Origin: Pseudomonadota bacterium
GTDB lineage: Bacteria > Pseudomonadota > Alphaproteobacteria > Micropepsales > Micropepsaceae
NCBI GenBank assembly: GCA_021817355.1
Contig: JAKAVI010000253.1
Coordinates: 1 to 23,784 of the forward strand
Direction: 5' to 3'
Length of the DNA stretch: 23,784 bases
How positions within the stretch are numbered: position 1 is the stretch's first letter; each line of letters starts with the position of its first letter. The position numbers and the translations under genes were made by a program. Shown piece after piece: positions 1-7,274 of the stretch. The notes under the pieces were generated by a model. It was not told the DNA's origin. It saw only the letters and a program-made list of their open reading frames with translations, and did no database searches.

Positions 1-324
1 GACCGCGTCCGGGCGCAGATCGAGGGTGCGGTGATCATGGGCCTTAGCCTTGCCCTCAGCGGCGAGATCAGCTTCAAGAACGGGCGGCCCGAACAGGCGA
101 ATTTCGATACCTACACGCTCTTGCGCATGAGCGGGGCGCCGGTACAGATCCGCGTGCATCTGGTCGAGGCGCAGGCCGACATTCCCATGGGCGGGATCGG
201 CGAACCGGGCCTGCCGCCGGTGGCGCCAGCGCTCCTCAATGCGATCTTTGCCGCCACCGGTGTGCGCCTGCGCAGCCTGCCGGTTGCAGAGCAGCTGAAG
301 GCCTCAGCGCGGCGTAGTCTTTAG
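1..324 (+). CDS. Molybdopterin-binding subunit of a xanthine dehydrogenase/isoquinoline 1-oxidoreductase-type enzyme (3' end only)
   Basis: The gene enters from the left edge in frame 1 and ends at TAG 322-324, so only the last 107 residues are visible. The C-terminal signature GGIGEPGLPPVAPALLNAIF matches the end of the large subunits of the xanthine dehydrogenase/aldehyde oxidase family, where the Glu of the GE(P) motif is the catalytic base next to the molybdenum cofactor. The PPVAPALLNAIFAATG form resembles the isoquinoline 1-oxidoreductase beta-subunit (IorB-like) branch, which typically pairs with a small 2Fe-2S subunit. That subunit and the N-terminal domains lie outside the window, so the substrate cannot be inferred. 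The internal GTG and ATG codons near 31-39 are not the start, because the conserved frame continues upstream to base 1. Confidence 0.85.
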   Translation, partial: DRVRAQIEGAVIMGLSLALSGEISFKNGRPEQANFDTYTLLRMSGAPVQIRVHLVEAQADIPMGGIGEPGLPPVAPALLNAIFAATGVRLRSLPVAEQLKASARRSL

Positions 325-413
325 CGCCTTGATGCGGGCAAAGATGATGGGTTTTGGGCGAGGTCTGCCATCCCTTCTTGAAGCTGAGGGCCGGGACGTG
401 CGGCTCCACTGTC

Positions 414-432
414 ACCTGGCGCCTGGCCAGGT
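414..432. promoter_or_regulatory. Perfect 7-bp inverted repeat directly before the TPR gene's ribosome binding site
   Basis: ACCTGGC (414-420) and GCCAGGT (426-432) form a perfect 7-bp stem with a 5-nt loop. The stem ends one base before the AAGGA Shine-Dalgarno (433-437) of the TPR gene. There is no T-run, so a classical terminator for the upstream oxidoreductase is unlikely. A protein-binding dyad or an RNA hairpin affecting initiation is possible, but this is inference. Confidence 0.35.
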
Positions 433-445
433 AAGGATGTGATGT

Positions 446-994
446 ATGGGTAGGGCTCTTGGTGTTGTCATGATGGCGCTGTGGCTGGCTCAGCCGGCTT
501 TTGCAGCCGCGCCAGCTGAGCCGCTTGCCTCGCTGCTGAAAGCGCTGGCCACGGCCTCCTCGAAGGAGGTGGCGGCGCCGCTCGAAAAGCGGGCCGAAAT
601 GCTGTTTTTGAATTCAGGCAGTGCGAGCGTCGATCTCTTGATGAACCGTGCCGCCCGGTTGCTTGCCGCAGGCAAACTCGATCTGGCGCGCACGCTCCTG
701 CGCGCGGTGACGCAGATCGCGCCGCATTATGCCGAGGGCTGGCATCAGCGCGCCCGCCTTGCCGCGCTGAGGGGCGATGATCGCACCGCGATGCTGTTCC
801 TCGAGCGCACCATTGTCCTTAATCCACGCCAGTTCGAGGCTTATGCTGAACTCGGCAGTCTCTTGCGCGCCTATGGCGATGACAAGGGTGCGCTGGCCAT
901 GTACCGCAAGGCTGCGGCGCTCGATCCCAACTATGATGGCGTCCGGTCGGCATTGCGGGCTCTGGTGCGCAAAGTCGAGGGCCAAAGCATCTGA
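446..994 (+). CDS. Secreted tetratricopeptide-repeat protein
   Basis: This encodes 182 residues. The N-terminus (residues 1-21) is a Sec signal peptide: a short basic start, the hydrophobic run VVMMALWLAQPAFA, and an AxA-type cleavage site. From about residue 60 to 175 the protein is helical TPR-like repeats. Typical pairs are AARLLAAGKLDLARTLLRAV followed by APHYAEGWHQRARLAALRGD, then LNPRQFEAYAELGSLLRAYG and ALDPNYDGVRSALR. Such proteins act as periplasmic protein-interaction scaffolds; the partner is unknown. The start ATG at 446 has AAGGA at 433-437. The stop is 13 bases from the end of the convergent pyruvate kinase gene. Exact function cannot be told from sequence. Confidence 0.85.
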   Translation: MGRALGVVMMALWLAQPAFAAAPAEPLASLLKALATASSKEVAAPLEKRAEMLFLNSGSASVDLLMNRAARLLAAGKLDLARTLLRAVTQIAPHYAEGWHQRARLAALRGDDRTAMLFLERTIVLNPRQFEAYAELGSLLRAYGDDKGALAMYRKAAALDPNYDGVRSALRALVRKVEGQSI

Positions 995-1011
995 GCTTGA
1001 AGCGCGCTCAG
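991..1011. terminator. Hairpin spanning both stop codons of the convergent TPR and pyk genes
   Basis: CTGAGC (991-996) pairs with GCTCAG (1006-1011) around a 9-nt loop. The left arm holds the TGA stop of the TPR gene and the right arm the stop of pyk on the other strand. No T-run follows on either side, so any termination function is weak or Rho-assisted. This is a candidate only. Confidence 0.3.
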
Positions 1012-2429
1012 CGGCTGCCGGCAAAGGCCACGCGCAGGAGATTGGTCGCACCAGGGGTACCCAGAGGAACGCCGGCGGTGATGACGATGCGTTCGCCACT
1101 GCCGGCAAAACCCTCTTCATAGGCAATCCGCGCGGCCCGCTCGACGACATCATCGAGATCATGGGCATCTTCGGTCGTCACGCAGTAAAGCCCCCAGGCA
1201 AGGCAGAGCCGGCGGGCTGTCTGCTCCAGCGGCGTGAGTGCCAGAATAGGTGCCTCGGGGCGTTCGCGGGCCGCACGCAGGCCAGTGGAGCCGGATTTGG
1301 TCCAGCACACGATTGCCTTGGCATGGATCGTATGGGTGACCTGCGCCACGGCTGCCATGATGGCATCGGGGGTGGTTTCTTCCGGGGCGTTGCTCTGGCT
1401 GGCGAGGATTTGCCGGTAGAGCGGATCGCCTTCGACCTCATAGGCGATCTTGTTCATCATCGACACCGCCTCGAGCGGATACTGGCCGGAGGCGGTCTCC
1501 GCCGACAGCATCACTGCGTCGGCACCTTCGAACACGGCCTGCGCCACGTCAGAAACCTCGGCGCGTGTCGGTGCTGCGGACTGGATCATCGATTCGAGCA
1601 TCTGGGTTGCGACCACGACCGGTTTGCCGGCCATGCGGCAGGCGCGGGTGATGCGCTTCTGAATGCCGGGCACCGTCTCCAGCGGTAATTCGACCCCAAG
1701 ATCGCCGCGCGCCACCATCAACCCGTCGGATAATTCGATGATCTCATCGAGACGTTCGAGGGCCTTGGGCTTTTCGATTTTTGACATGATCGCGGCCCGG
1801 CCCTGGACGAGTTTGCGCAGCTCGGCAACATCCTCGGGACGCTGGACAAAAGACAGCGCAACCCAGTCCGCACCAAGGGCGAGTGCGGCAGAAAGATCGC
1901 TGCGATCCTTGTCGGTCATGGCCGAGATCGGCATCAAGGTGTCGGGCAGATTGATGCCCTTGCGGTCCTTGAGCACGCCTCCGATTTCGACGAAGGCTTC
2001 GGCGCTGTCGTCCTTAGCGGCAAAGGTGCGCAGGCGCAGCTTGCCGTCGTCGATCAGAAGACAGTGCTTCTGCTTGAGCGAGGAGAAGACTTCGGGATGG
2101 GGTATCGGCAGGATCTCAGGGTCATCGCTGGTGGCGACACATTTGAGCTTGAGCCGTTGCCCCTCACTGAGGGTGACCTGGCCACCTGGCAGCGTTCCCA
2201 GCCGGATCTTGGGACCTTGCAGATCGGCAAGAATGCCGACGGGACGCCCAAGGCTCCGTTCCAGCGTGCGCACCTGGCCATGAAGTTTGGCCAGCATCTC
2301 ATGGTTCGTATGGCTCATGTTGATACGAAAGACATCGACACCAGCTTCGAGCAGCGCCTCCATCTGTTTGGGCTCGAGAGAGGCGGGGCCGAGGGTGGCG
2401 ACAATCTTGGTTTTTCGGGTACGGCGCAT
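1008..2429 (-). CDS. pyk: Pyruvate kinase
   Basis: The enzyme converts phosphoenolpyruvate and ADP to pyruvate and ATP, the last step of glycolysis and the Entner-Doudoroff route, in the cytoplasm. The chosen start (ATG complement 2427-2429) gives 473 residues beginning MRRTRKTKIVATLGPAS, the usual N-terminus of alphaproteobacterial enzymes. In-frame ATGs at 2441 and 2447 would add 4 or 6 residues, and none has a clear ribosome binding site. Visible landmarks are RINMSH (R35, N37, S39, substrate and K+ site), the signature block SKIEKP, the Mg-binding loop MVARGDLGVEL, ATQMLESM and PTRAEVSDVA. The C-terminal domain ends normally. The frame stays open upstream to about 2744, but that extension has no family similarity. 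Confidence is high for product and moderate for the start. Confidence 0.96.
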   Translation of the reverse strand: MRRTRKTKIVATLGPASLEPKQMEALLEAGVDVFRINMSHTNHEMLAKLHGQVRTLERSLGRPVGILADLQGPKIRLGTLPGGQVTLSEGQRLKLKCVATSDDPEILPIPHPEVFSSLKQKHCLLIDDGKLRLRTFAAKDDSAEAFVEIGGVLKDRKGINLPDTLMPISAMTDKDRSDLSAALALGADWVALSFVQRPEDVAELRKLVQGRAAIMSKIEKPKALERLDEIIELSDGLMVARGDLGVELPLETVPGIQKRITRACRMAGKPVVVATQMLESMIQSAAPTRAEVSDVAQAVFEGADAVMLSAETASGQYPLEAVSMMNKIAYEVEGDPLYRQILASQSNAPEETTPDAIMAAVAQVTHTIHAKAIVCWTKSGSTGLRAARERPEAPILALTPLEQTARRLCLAWGLYCVTTEDAHDLDDVVERAARIAYEEGFAGSGERIVITAGVPLGTPGATNLLRVAFAGSR

Positions 2430-2447
2430 GAGCAAATCCATTTCCAT

Positions 2448-2752
2448 GTGAAAGCGTTGGCAGGAAGGCGAGGACTGAAGGGACTTTACCGCGATGCCTA
2501 CTCCTTCCCACTCTGCGTTCTGGGCTGCTGGCCAGTGGCCCCGCCAGGAGGCTGCAAGACGATCATCGCTGATCAAGCCCACCATAGCGGCTTTGCTCCC
2601 GTTTGGGGATGTTCCGTGTGCTTGGGTCCTGGGCACGGGCTTGCCTTCGTCCGCAGCCGGTGGTGGCGCCCTGCTGCATGCGCAACGGTCCTGCCGCCGG
2701 GCTCGCGCACCCATGCTTGTGGGCCTTGATGCAACCTCGCACAATTACCGCC
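2448..2752. other. Intergenic region between divergent pyk and the N-formylglutamate amidohydrolase gene
   Basis: About 300 bases must hold the promoters of both divergent genes. Open frames cross it on both strands, but none has recognisable protein similarity. A plus-strand promoter-like pair lies at its right end and is listed separately. I see no clear minus-strand promoter for pyk, no tRNA and no repeat. Confidence 0.6.
2717..2745 (+). promoter_or_regulatory. Candidate promoter placed for a leaderless transcript
   Basis: TTGTGG (2717-2722), a 17-bp spacer and CACAAT (2740-2745) loosely match the sigma-70 consensus. A transcript starting 7-8 bases after the -10 box would begin at the A of the ATG at 2753, which has no Shine-Dalgarno. 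The match is imperfect and the assignment is inference. Confidence 0.3.
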
Positions 2753-3850
2753 ATGGATGATGTGCCTTACATGATTCTACCGGCGCGGACGGCCACAGCA
2801 CTGCTTTTTGTCTGTGATCATGCCAGCAATGCTCTGCCTGCCGGCGCCGGCACCCTCGGCCTTGAGCCGGCGCGGCTTGAGGAACACATTGCCTATGACA
2901 TCGGCGCGAAAGCGGCCACGATCGCCCTGGCCGACGCCTATGGGGCCGCGGCCGTGCTCGCTGGCTATTCGCGCCTCTTCATCGATCTGAACCGGGGTGA
3001 GGATGACCCCACGCTGGTCATGCGGCTCTCGGATGGACGCATTATTCCTGGCAATGCCAGGATCGATGAAAGCGGGATCGCGCAGCGCATTGCCAGGGTC
3101 TACCGGCCCTATCATGCCGCCATTGCCGCAAGGATTAAGGCGCTGAGCGCCCAGGGTGTGGTACCGGTCCTGATCTCGGTGCACAGTTTCACCCCGTCGT
3201 GGAAGGGCGCGAGCCGGCCGTGGCAGGTTGGCGTGCTGTGGGACCGGGATGACCGGCTGGCCCGCCCGCTCATGGCAGCGTTGAGGGCTCTGGATCTTGT
3301 GGTTGGCGACAACGAGCCCTATTCGGGGGCGCTTCATGGTGACACCATGTGGCAGCACGGCACGAGACGGGGGCTGCCACATGTCCTGATCGAGATGCGC
3401 CAGGATCTCGTTGCGACACCTGAGGCCGCGCGGGCATTTGCGCTTTTTCTCAAACCTGCACTTGATGACGCACTGGCGGCAATGGGCCCGCCTCAGGTAA
3501 GAGGCGGCAAGCTTGGCCCGGCTGCAGAGGAGGGCAAAGCCATGGATGAGACAACGACCAAAGAGATCGAGGCAGCGGTGTTTCGCCGTCTCCTCGCCCA
3601 CCTTCAGTCCCGCAGCGATGTCCAAAACATCGATCTGATGAATCTGGCCGGGTTCTGTCGCAACTGCCTTGGTGACTGGTATCGTGAGGCGGCGGCGCAG
3701 AAGGGCATCTTGCTCGCCAAGGACGAGGCCCGTGGCATCGTTTACGGCATGGATCCGGCCGAGTGGAAGCGACGCTATCAGAAGGAGGCGTCGGCAGAGG
3801 CGCAGGCGAAATTTTCCGCGGCCAACAGCTCAGGCGGATCCGCGTCGTGA
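2753..3850 (+). CDS. N-formylglutamate amidohydrolase family protein fused in frame to a DUF1244 domain
   Basis: This is one uninterrupted frame of 365 residues. Residues 1 to about 247 are an N-formylglutamate amidohydrolase-family domain (HutG-like, PF05013). It shows [11 protein letters not shown] (C21, D22, H23, a metal-site motif), IDLNRG (78-82), [10 protein letters not shown] and LIEMRQDL. Family members hydrolyse N-formylglutamate to formate and glutamate in histidine breakdown, but many have untested substrates and no hut genes are in view. After a linker, residues 264-365 are a DUF1244 domain. The two are usually separate neighbouring genes in alphaproteobacteria; here no stop codon separates them. 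A strong Shine-Dalgarno precedes the internal Met264, so DUF1244 may also be made alone. The start ATG at 2753 lacks a ribosome binding site. The frame is open upstream to 2603, but without family similarity. Confidence 0.85.
   Translation: MDDVPYMILPARTATALLFVCDHASNALPAGAGTLGLEPARLEEHIAYDIGAKAATIALADAYGAAAVLAGYSRLFIDLNRGEDDPTLVMRLSDGRIIPGNARIDESGIAQRIARVYRPYHAAIAARIKALSAQGVVPVLISVHSFTPSWKGASRPWQVGVLWDRDDRLARPLMAALRALDLVVGDNEPYSGALHGDTMWQHGTRRGLPHVLIEMRQDLVATPEAARAFALFLKPALDDALAAMGPPQVRGGKLGPAAEEGKAMDETTTKEIEAAVFRRLLAHLQSRSDVQNIDLMNLAGFCRNCLGDWYREAAAQKGILLAKDEARGIVYGMDPAEWKRRYQKEASAEAQAKFSAANSSGGSAS
3526..3534 (+). promoter_or_regulatory. Strong internal ribosome binding site before the DUF1244 part
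   Basis: AGAGGAGGG at 3526-3534 lies 7 bases before ATG 3542, inside the fused amidohydrolase frame. This is an ideal Shine-Dalgarno and spacing, and suggests that DUF1244 translation starts, or once started, here independently. Confidence 0.7.
3542..3850 (+). CDS. DUF1244 domain protein (internal start within the fusion)
   Basis: Starting at ATG 3542 gives a 102-residue protein that would be annotated as a free DUF1244 protein (PF06844) in related genomes. The conserved core [20 protein letters not shown], then [19 protein letters not shown] and a lysine-rich helix, is intact, including the CRNC cysteine pair. The biochemical function of the family is unknown. It shares the reading frame of the upstream amidohydrolase, so it could be made as the C-terminal part of the 365-residue fusion, as a separate product from the internal ribosome binding site, or both. 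The last 15 residues are a low-complexity Ala/Ser tail. Confidence 0.6.
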   Translation: MDETTTKEIEAAVFRRLLAHLQSRSDVQNIDLMNLAGFCRNCLGDWYREAAAQKGILLAKDEARGIVYGMDPAEWKRRYQKEASAEAQAKFSAANSSGGSAS

Positions 3851-3974
3851 GGGTGGGACGAAAGGATTCACAGCTAGTCCGCGAGGGCCTCGTTGCCTAT
3901 CGGCGCTGTGCCCCTTAAAGCTCTCGGCCTCAAGGGGCCGGATGCTGCCGCGCAGGTTGCCGTCCGGCCTTAAC

Positions 3975-4006
3975 GCAATCGGGATAGTACGCAATCAGGA
4001 TAGTGC
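3975..4006 (+). repeat. Two tandem 16-bp units at the gapR ribosome binding site
   Basis: Units 3975-3990 (GCAATCGGGATAGTAC) and 3991-4006 (GCAATCAGGATAGTGC) are head-to-tail and differ at two bases. The second unit carries the AGGAT Shine-Dalgarno-like motif and ends one base before the gapR ATG at 4008. In the first unit the same place reads GGGAT. It looks like a recent small duplication of the translation-initiation region. Confidence 0.75.
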
Positions 4007-4007
4007 G

Positions 4008-4253
4008 ATGACCAAGGCCGGATTTGCCGCCGACCAGCTGCGTTCCTTCATCGAGCGCGTTGAGCGTCTGGAAGAAGAAAAGGCGGCGCTGACAGCTGAT
4101 ATTCGCGACGTCTATGCCGAGGCAAAGGGTCAGGGTTTCGACACCAAGATCATGCGTCAGGTCGTGCGCATGCGCAAACTCGACACCGCCGACCGCCAGG
4201 AACAGGAAGCCGTGCTCGATCTCTATCTGACGGCCCTAGGCATGCGCGGCTGA
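4008..4253 (+). CDS. gapR: GapR-family nucleoid-associated protein (DUF2312)
   Basis: This encodes 81 residues and matches the DUF2312/GapR family along its whole length. Landmarks are [20 protein letters not shown], the acidic stretch [20 protein letters not shown], then [20 protein letters not shown] and a short tail. In Caulobacter, GapR is a coiled-coil DNA-binding protein that clamps overtwisted AT-rich DNA ahead of replication forks and transcription, and stimulates topoisomerases. By homology it acts on the chromosome in the cytoplasm. The ATG at 4008 follows an AGGA motif inside the second tandem repeat unit. The frame extends upstream but without similarity. Its stop is 7 bases from the end of the convergent sigma-54 regulator. 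Family assignment is secure; an equivalent cellular role is inference. Confidence 0.92.
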   Translation: MTKAGFAADQLRSFIERVERLEEEKAALTADIRDVYAEAKGQGFDTKIMRQVVRMRKLDTADRQEQEAVLDLYLTALGMRG

Positions 4254-4266
4254 GCGCACCTCAGCC
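4248..4266. terminator. Hairpin spanning both stop codons of convergent gapR and the sigma-54 regulator
   Basis: GGCTGAG (4248-4254) and CTCAGCC (4260-4266) form a perfect 7-bp stem with a 5-nt loop. The arms contain the TGA of gapR and the TGA of the minus-strand regulator. No T-run follows, so it is a weak or Rho-assisted bidirectional end at best. Confidence 0.4.
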
Positions 4267-5775
4267 CGCCTGCCTCTTGGCTGCCGCATCGGCGTCGCTG
4301 GCATCGTCCTCCAGCCCGAGGTCCTTCAATTTGCGATAAAGTGTCGAACGGCCGATGCCCAGTCTGCGGGCCACTTCGGTCATGTGGCCGTCATAGCGGG
4401 CGATGGCGAGGCGGATCATGTCAGCTTCGAGTTCTTCCAGCCTGCGCATGTGTCCGGAGACATCGAGCGCCGGCACTGCAAAGGGCTGGGTCCGTGCGTC
4501 GGGCCGCGATCGTTCCGTCAGATTTTCCTCTGGCTCCGGCGCAATCTCAAGGGTTGCGCCAGGAGGCTGCGCGCGCGCCCGTATCTCTACGCCCATGGCC
4601 GCGGCAATCTGCGGAAAGTCGTGGACATCGAGCATCTCGTTGTCACACAGGACCACGGCGCGGAAGATGGTGTTCTCAAGCTGGCGCACATTGCCTGGCC
4701 AGGAAAAGCCCTTCAAAAGGCTCTTGGCCTCGGCGCTGAGGCCGAGCACGCTGCGGTTTTCTTCGGCGTTGAAGCGGGCGATGAAGTGACGGGCGAGGCT
4801 CAAGATGTCGTCATCGCGCTCGCGCAAGGGCGGCACGCAGATGGGAAAGACATTGAGGCGATAGAAGAGATCCTCGCGAAACCTGCCTTCATGCGTCATC
4901 TGTGCGAGATCGCGATTGGTCGCTGAAATGATGCGCACGTCGATCTTCACCGGCCGCTTGGCGCCGATGGGATCAACCTCGTTTTCCTGCAGCACGCGCA
5001 GCAGTTTGACCTGCATGTCGAGACGCAGCTCGCCGATCTCGTCGAGAAACAGCGTGCCGCCATCGGCCTCCTGGAACTTGCCCAGATGGCGGTCGTGGGC
5101 TCCGGTGAACGCACCCTTCTCATGACCGAATAGAATGCTTTCGATCAGGTTCTCGGGCAGCGCGCCGCAATTGATGGTGATGAAGGGCTTGCCGGCACGG
5201 GCAGAGGTGCCCTGGATGGCCCGTGCAATCAGTTCCTTGCCGACACCGCTTTCGCCTTCGATCAGGATGGGGATGGATGATTGGGCGGCCCTTTGGCCGA
5301 GCCGTACCACGTGGCGCATATGGGCGCTGGAGCCGACGAGATCAGCGAAGGCGAGGCGATTGTCGTTCTTTTTTTTCAGACGGCAGACCTCACCGGACAA
5401 TGTCCCGATCTTGAGGGCGTTGCGGATGGAGACGGCAATGCGTTCGGGACTTGCCGGCTTGACCAGGAAGTCATTGGCCCCGGCCCGCATGGCCTCGACA
5501 GCCGAATCGATGCCCCCCCTCGCGGTCAGCACAATCACCGGCAGTGCCGGATGGCTGACCCTCAGCTGCGCCAGGACGCTGAGCCCGTCCAGATCGGGCA
5601 TCACAAGGTCCAGGAGCACGAGATGGATGCGCTCGCCATGGGGACCTTGGATGAGATCGAGTGCGGGCCGCCCGCCCGGTGCGGTCAGCACCTCAAGGTC
5701 GCTGCGGCGGATGGTGGCCTCCAGGAGCCGCCGCTGCACCGGATCATCATCCACGATAAGTATGGTCTGCGCCAT
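4261..5775 (-). CDS. NtrC-family sigma-54-dependent response regulator
   Basis: This encodes 504 residues in three domains. The receiver domain (residues 4-120) has acidic residues D9-D11, phospho-acceptor D56, T84 and K106. The AAA+ sigma-54 interaction domain (about 145-385) has Walker A GESGVGKE (174-181) and the sigma-54-contacting loop GAFTGA (221-226), both intact. The C-terminal Fis-type helix-turn-helix reads [20 protein letters not shown]. Phosphorylation by a histidine kinase would normally trigger ring assembly and open-complex formation at sigma-54 promoters. No kinase gene is adjacent, so it is an orphan here and its target genes are unknown. The ATG at 5775 has no obvious Shine-Dalgarno. 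It is divergent from the ABC1-kinase operon across 140 bases. Confidence 0.93.
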   Translation of the reverse strand: MAQTILIVDDDPVQRRLLEATIRRSDLEVLTAPGGRPALDLIQGPHGERIHLVLLDLVMPDLDGLSVLAQLRVSHPALPVIVLTARGGIDSAVEAMRAGANDFLVKPASPERIAVSIRNALKIGTLSGEVCRLKKKNDNRLAFADLVGSSAHMRHVVRLGQRAAQSSIPILIEGESGVGKELIARAIQGTSARAGKPFITINCGALPENLIESILFGHEKGAFTGAHDRHLGKFQEADGGTLFLDEIGELRLDMQVKLLRVLQENEVDPIGAKRPVKIDVRIISATNRDLAQMTHEGRFREDLFYRLNVFPICVPPLRERDDDILSLARHFIARFNAEENRSVLGLSAEAKSLLKGFSWPGNVRQLENTIFRAVVLCDNEMLDVHDFPQIAAAMGVEIRARAQPPGATLEIAPEPEENLTERSRPDARTQPFAVPALDVSGHMRRLEELEADMIRLAIARYDGHMTEVARRLGIGRSTLYRKLKDLGLEDDASDADAAAKRQAG

Positions 5776-5915
5776 TGGGGGCCCAAGATCACTGCCGTGC
5801 CAATGTGGGGCGGAAGCGGTAAAGGGGCACTTAAGACCTCTCTGCGCGGGGCAGACCTGAGCGGGAACTTTCGGGCTGCGGCCCCCTCCTCTCGCAAATC
5901 TGCTAGAAGAGGATC

Positions 5916-7274
5916 ATGAGCAAATATGATGATGAGGACGGGCTGGGACGGAGGATTTCCCGCTTTGCCAGGGTTTCGGCCGGACTTTCCGCGGTTGCAA
6001 TGCGCGGGGCGGGGCGGGCCCTGGCTGGCGGCAAGACGCTCAGCGCCGCCAATGCCGCCGATTTGACCCAGGTCCTTGGGCAATTGCGCGGCCCGGTTAT
6101 GAAGGTGGCCCAGTTCGTGGCCACGGTGCCGGGGGTCCTGCCGGCGGAGGTCGCCCGTCCCTTGCTCTCGCTGCAAACCAATGCCCCGCCGATGGGTGCG
6201 GGCTTCGTGCGGCGGCGGATGGCGGCGGAACTGGGCCCGAACTGGGAACGAAAATTTCGCAGCTTCGAGAAGGAGGCCGCCCATGCTGCCAGCCTCGGCC
6301 AGGTGCATCGTGCGCTGGGGATCAAAGGCACCAAGCTCGCCTGCAAGCTCCAATATCCCAATATGGCTGCGGCGGTGGATGCCGATATCCGCCAGTTCAA
6401 GGCGGCGCTGAAGCTGCAGCGCAATTTTGATGGCACCATCGATACAAGCGAGTTTGCCCGCGAGATCGAGGCCCGGCTGAGCGAGGAACTCGACTATGAG
6501 CGCGAGGCAGCTCACATGCGTCTTTATGGGCAGATGCTGGCCGATCGTGACGACATCACGGTGCCGACGCCCTGCGCCAGGCTCTCGAGCAAGCGGCTTT
6601 TGACCATGAGCTGGCTTGAGGGCCGACCGGTGCTCGAATTCGAAACGGCCTCACTGGCGAGGCGCAACGCCATCGCGACGGCGCTGTTCAAGGCGTGGTG
6701 GCGGCCGTTCGCGCGCTATGGCGTCATTCATGGCGATCCGCATCTGGGCAATTATACGGTGCGTCCTGATCACGGCATCAATCTGCTCGACTACGGGTGC
6801 GTGCGCACCTTTGCGCCTGACTTTGTCGCCGGCGTGGTGGGGCTTTATCGCGCGCTGAAGAAGAAGGACGAAGCCCTGGCGGCGAAGGCCTACAAGGCCT
6901 GGGGTTTTGCCAAGGTGACGCCCGAACTCGTCGGCGTGCTCAATCTGTGGGCGGGGTTTATTTTCGAGCCGTTACTCGATGACCGGGTTCGGGTGGTCGA
7001 CAATGGTGTATCTGCCGCCGAATATGGCCTGAAACAGGCCAATGCGGTTCATGCCAGGCTGAAGGCGCTGGGGGGCATACGTCCGCCGCGACAGTTCGTG
7101 TTCATGGATCGGGCAGCGATCGGGCTGGGCGGGGCGCTGATCCGGCTACGCGCCGAACTCAACTTTCATCGCCTTTTTGAAGAAGAAATTGCCGATTTTG
7201 ATCAGAGGGCGCTGGCGGAGCGTCAAGGCGCGGCCTTCAGTGCTGCCGGCGTACCACTTCCGGAGGCCGGATGA
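5916..7274 (+). CDS. ABC1/UbiB-type atypical protein kinase-like protein
   Basis: This encodes 452 residues and has the ABC1 (ADCK/UbiB) kinase-like fold. The family-specific KxGQ segment appears as MKVAQ (K63 to Q66). The Ala-rich nucleotide loop is AAHAASLGQVH (121-131), the ATP-site lysine is probably K144 in LACKLQYP, the catalytic loop is HGDPHLGN (H272, D274) and the metal-binding Asp is D292 in LLDYG. UbiB proteins support ubiquinone biosynthesis as ATPases that help handle lipid intermediates, but many alphaproteobacteria carry paralogues of unknown role. No clear C-terminal transmembrane pair as in classical UbiB is visible, so I do not call it ubiB. AGAAGAGGA precedes the ATG at 5916. 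It overlaps the next gene by 4 bases (ATGA), implying translational coupling. Confidence 0.9.
   Translation: MSKYDDEDGLGRRISRFARVSAGLSAVAMRGAGRALAGGKTLSAANAADLTQVLGQLRGPVMKVAQFVATVPGVLPAEVARPLLSLQTNAPPMGAGFVRRRMAAELGPNWERKFRSFEKEAAHAASLGQVHRALGIKGTKLACKLQYPNMAAAVDADIRQFKAALKLQRNFDGTIDTSEFAREIEARLSEELDYEREAAHMRLYGQMLADRDDITVPTPCARLSSKRLLTMSWLEGRPVLEFETASLARRNAIATALFKAWWRPFARYGVIHGDPHLGNYTVRPDHGINLLDYGCVRTFAPDFVAGVVGLYRALKKKDEALAAKAYKAWGFAKVTPELVGVLNLWAGFIFEPLLDDRVRVVDNGVSAAEYGLKQANAVHARLKALGGIRPPRQFVFMDRAAIGLGGALIRLRAELNFHRLFEEEIADFDQRALAERQGAAFSAAGVPLPEAG

Noticed and set aside
777..1688. 303-codon plus-strand frame across the TPR gene and pyk
   Set aside because: It is out of frame with the TPR protein and antisense to pyruvate kinase, with no recognisable sequence.
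3911..3937. CCCCTT...AAGGGG inverted repeat after the amidohydrolase fusion
   Set aside because: It has only 6 bp with a 15-nt loop and no T-run; too weak to call a terminator.
5796..5802. TGGCACG on the minus strand upstream of the sigma-54 regulator, like a -24 element
   Set aside because: The -12 position reads TGAT rather than TTGC/TTGCA, so it is not a credible sigma-54 promoter.
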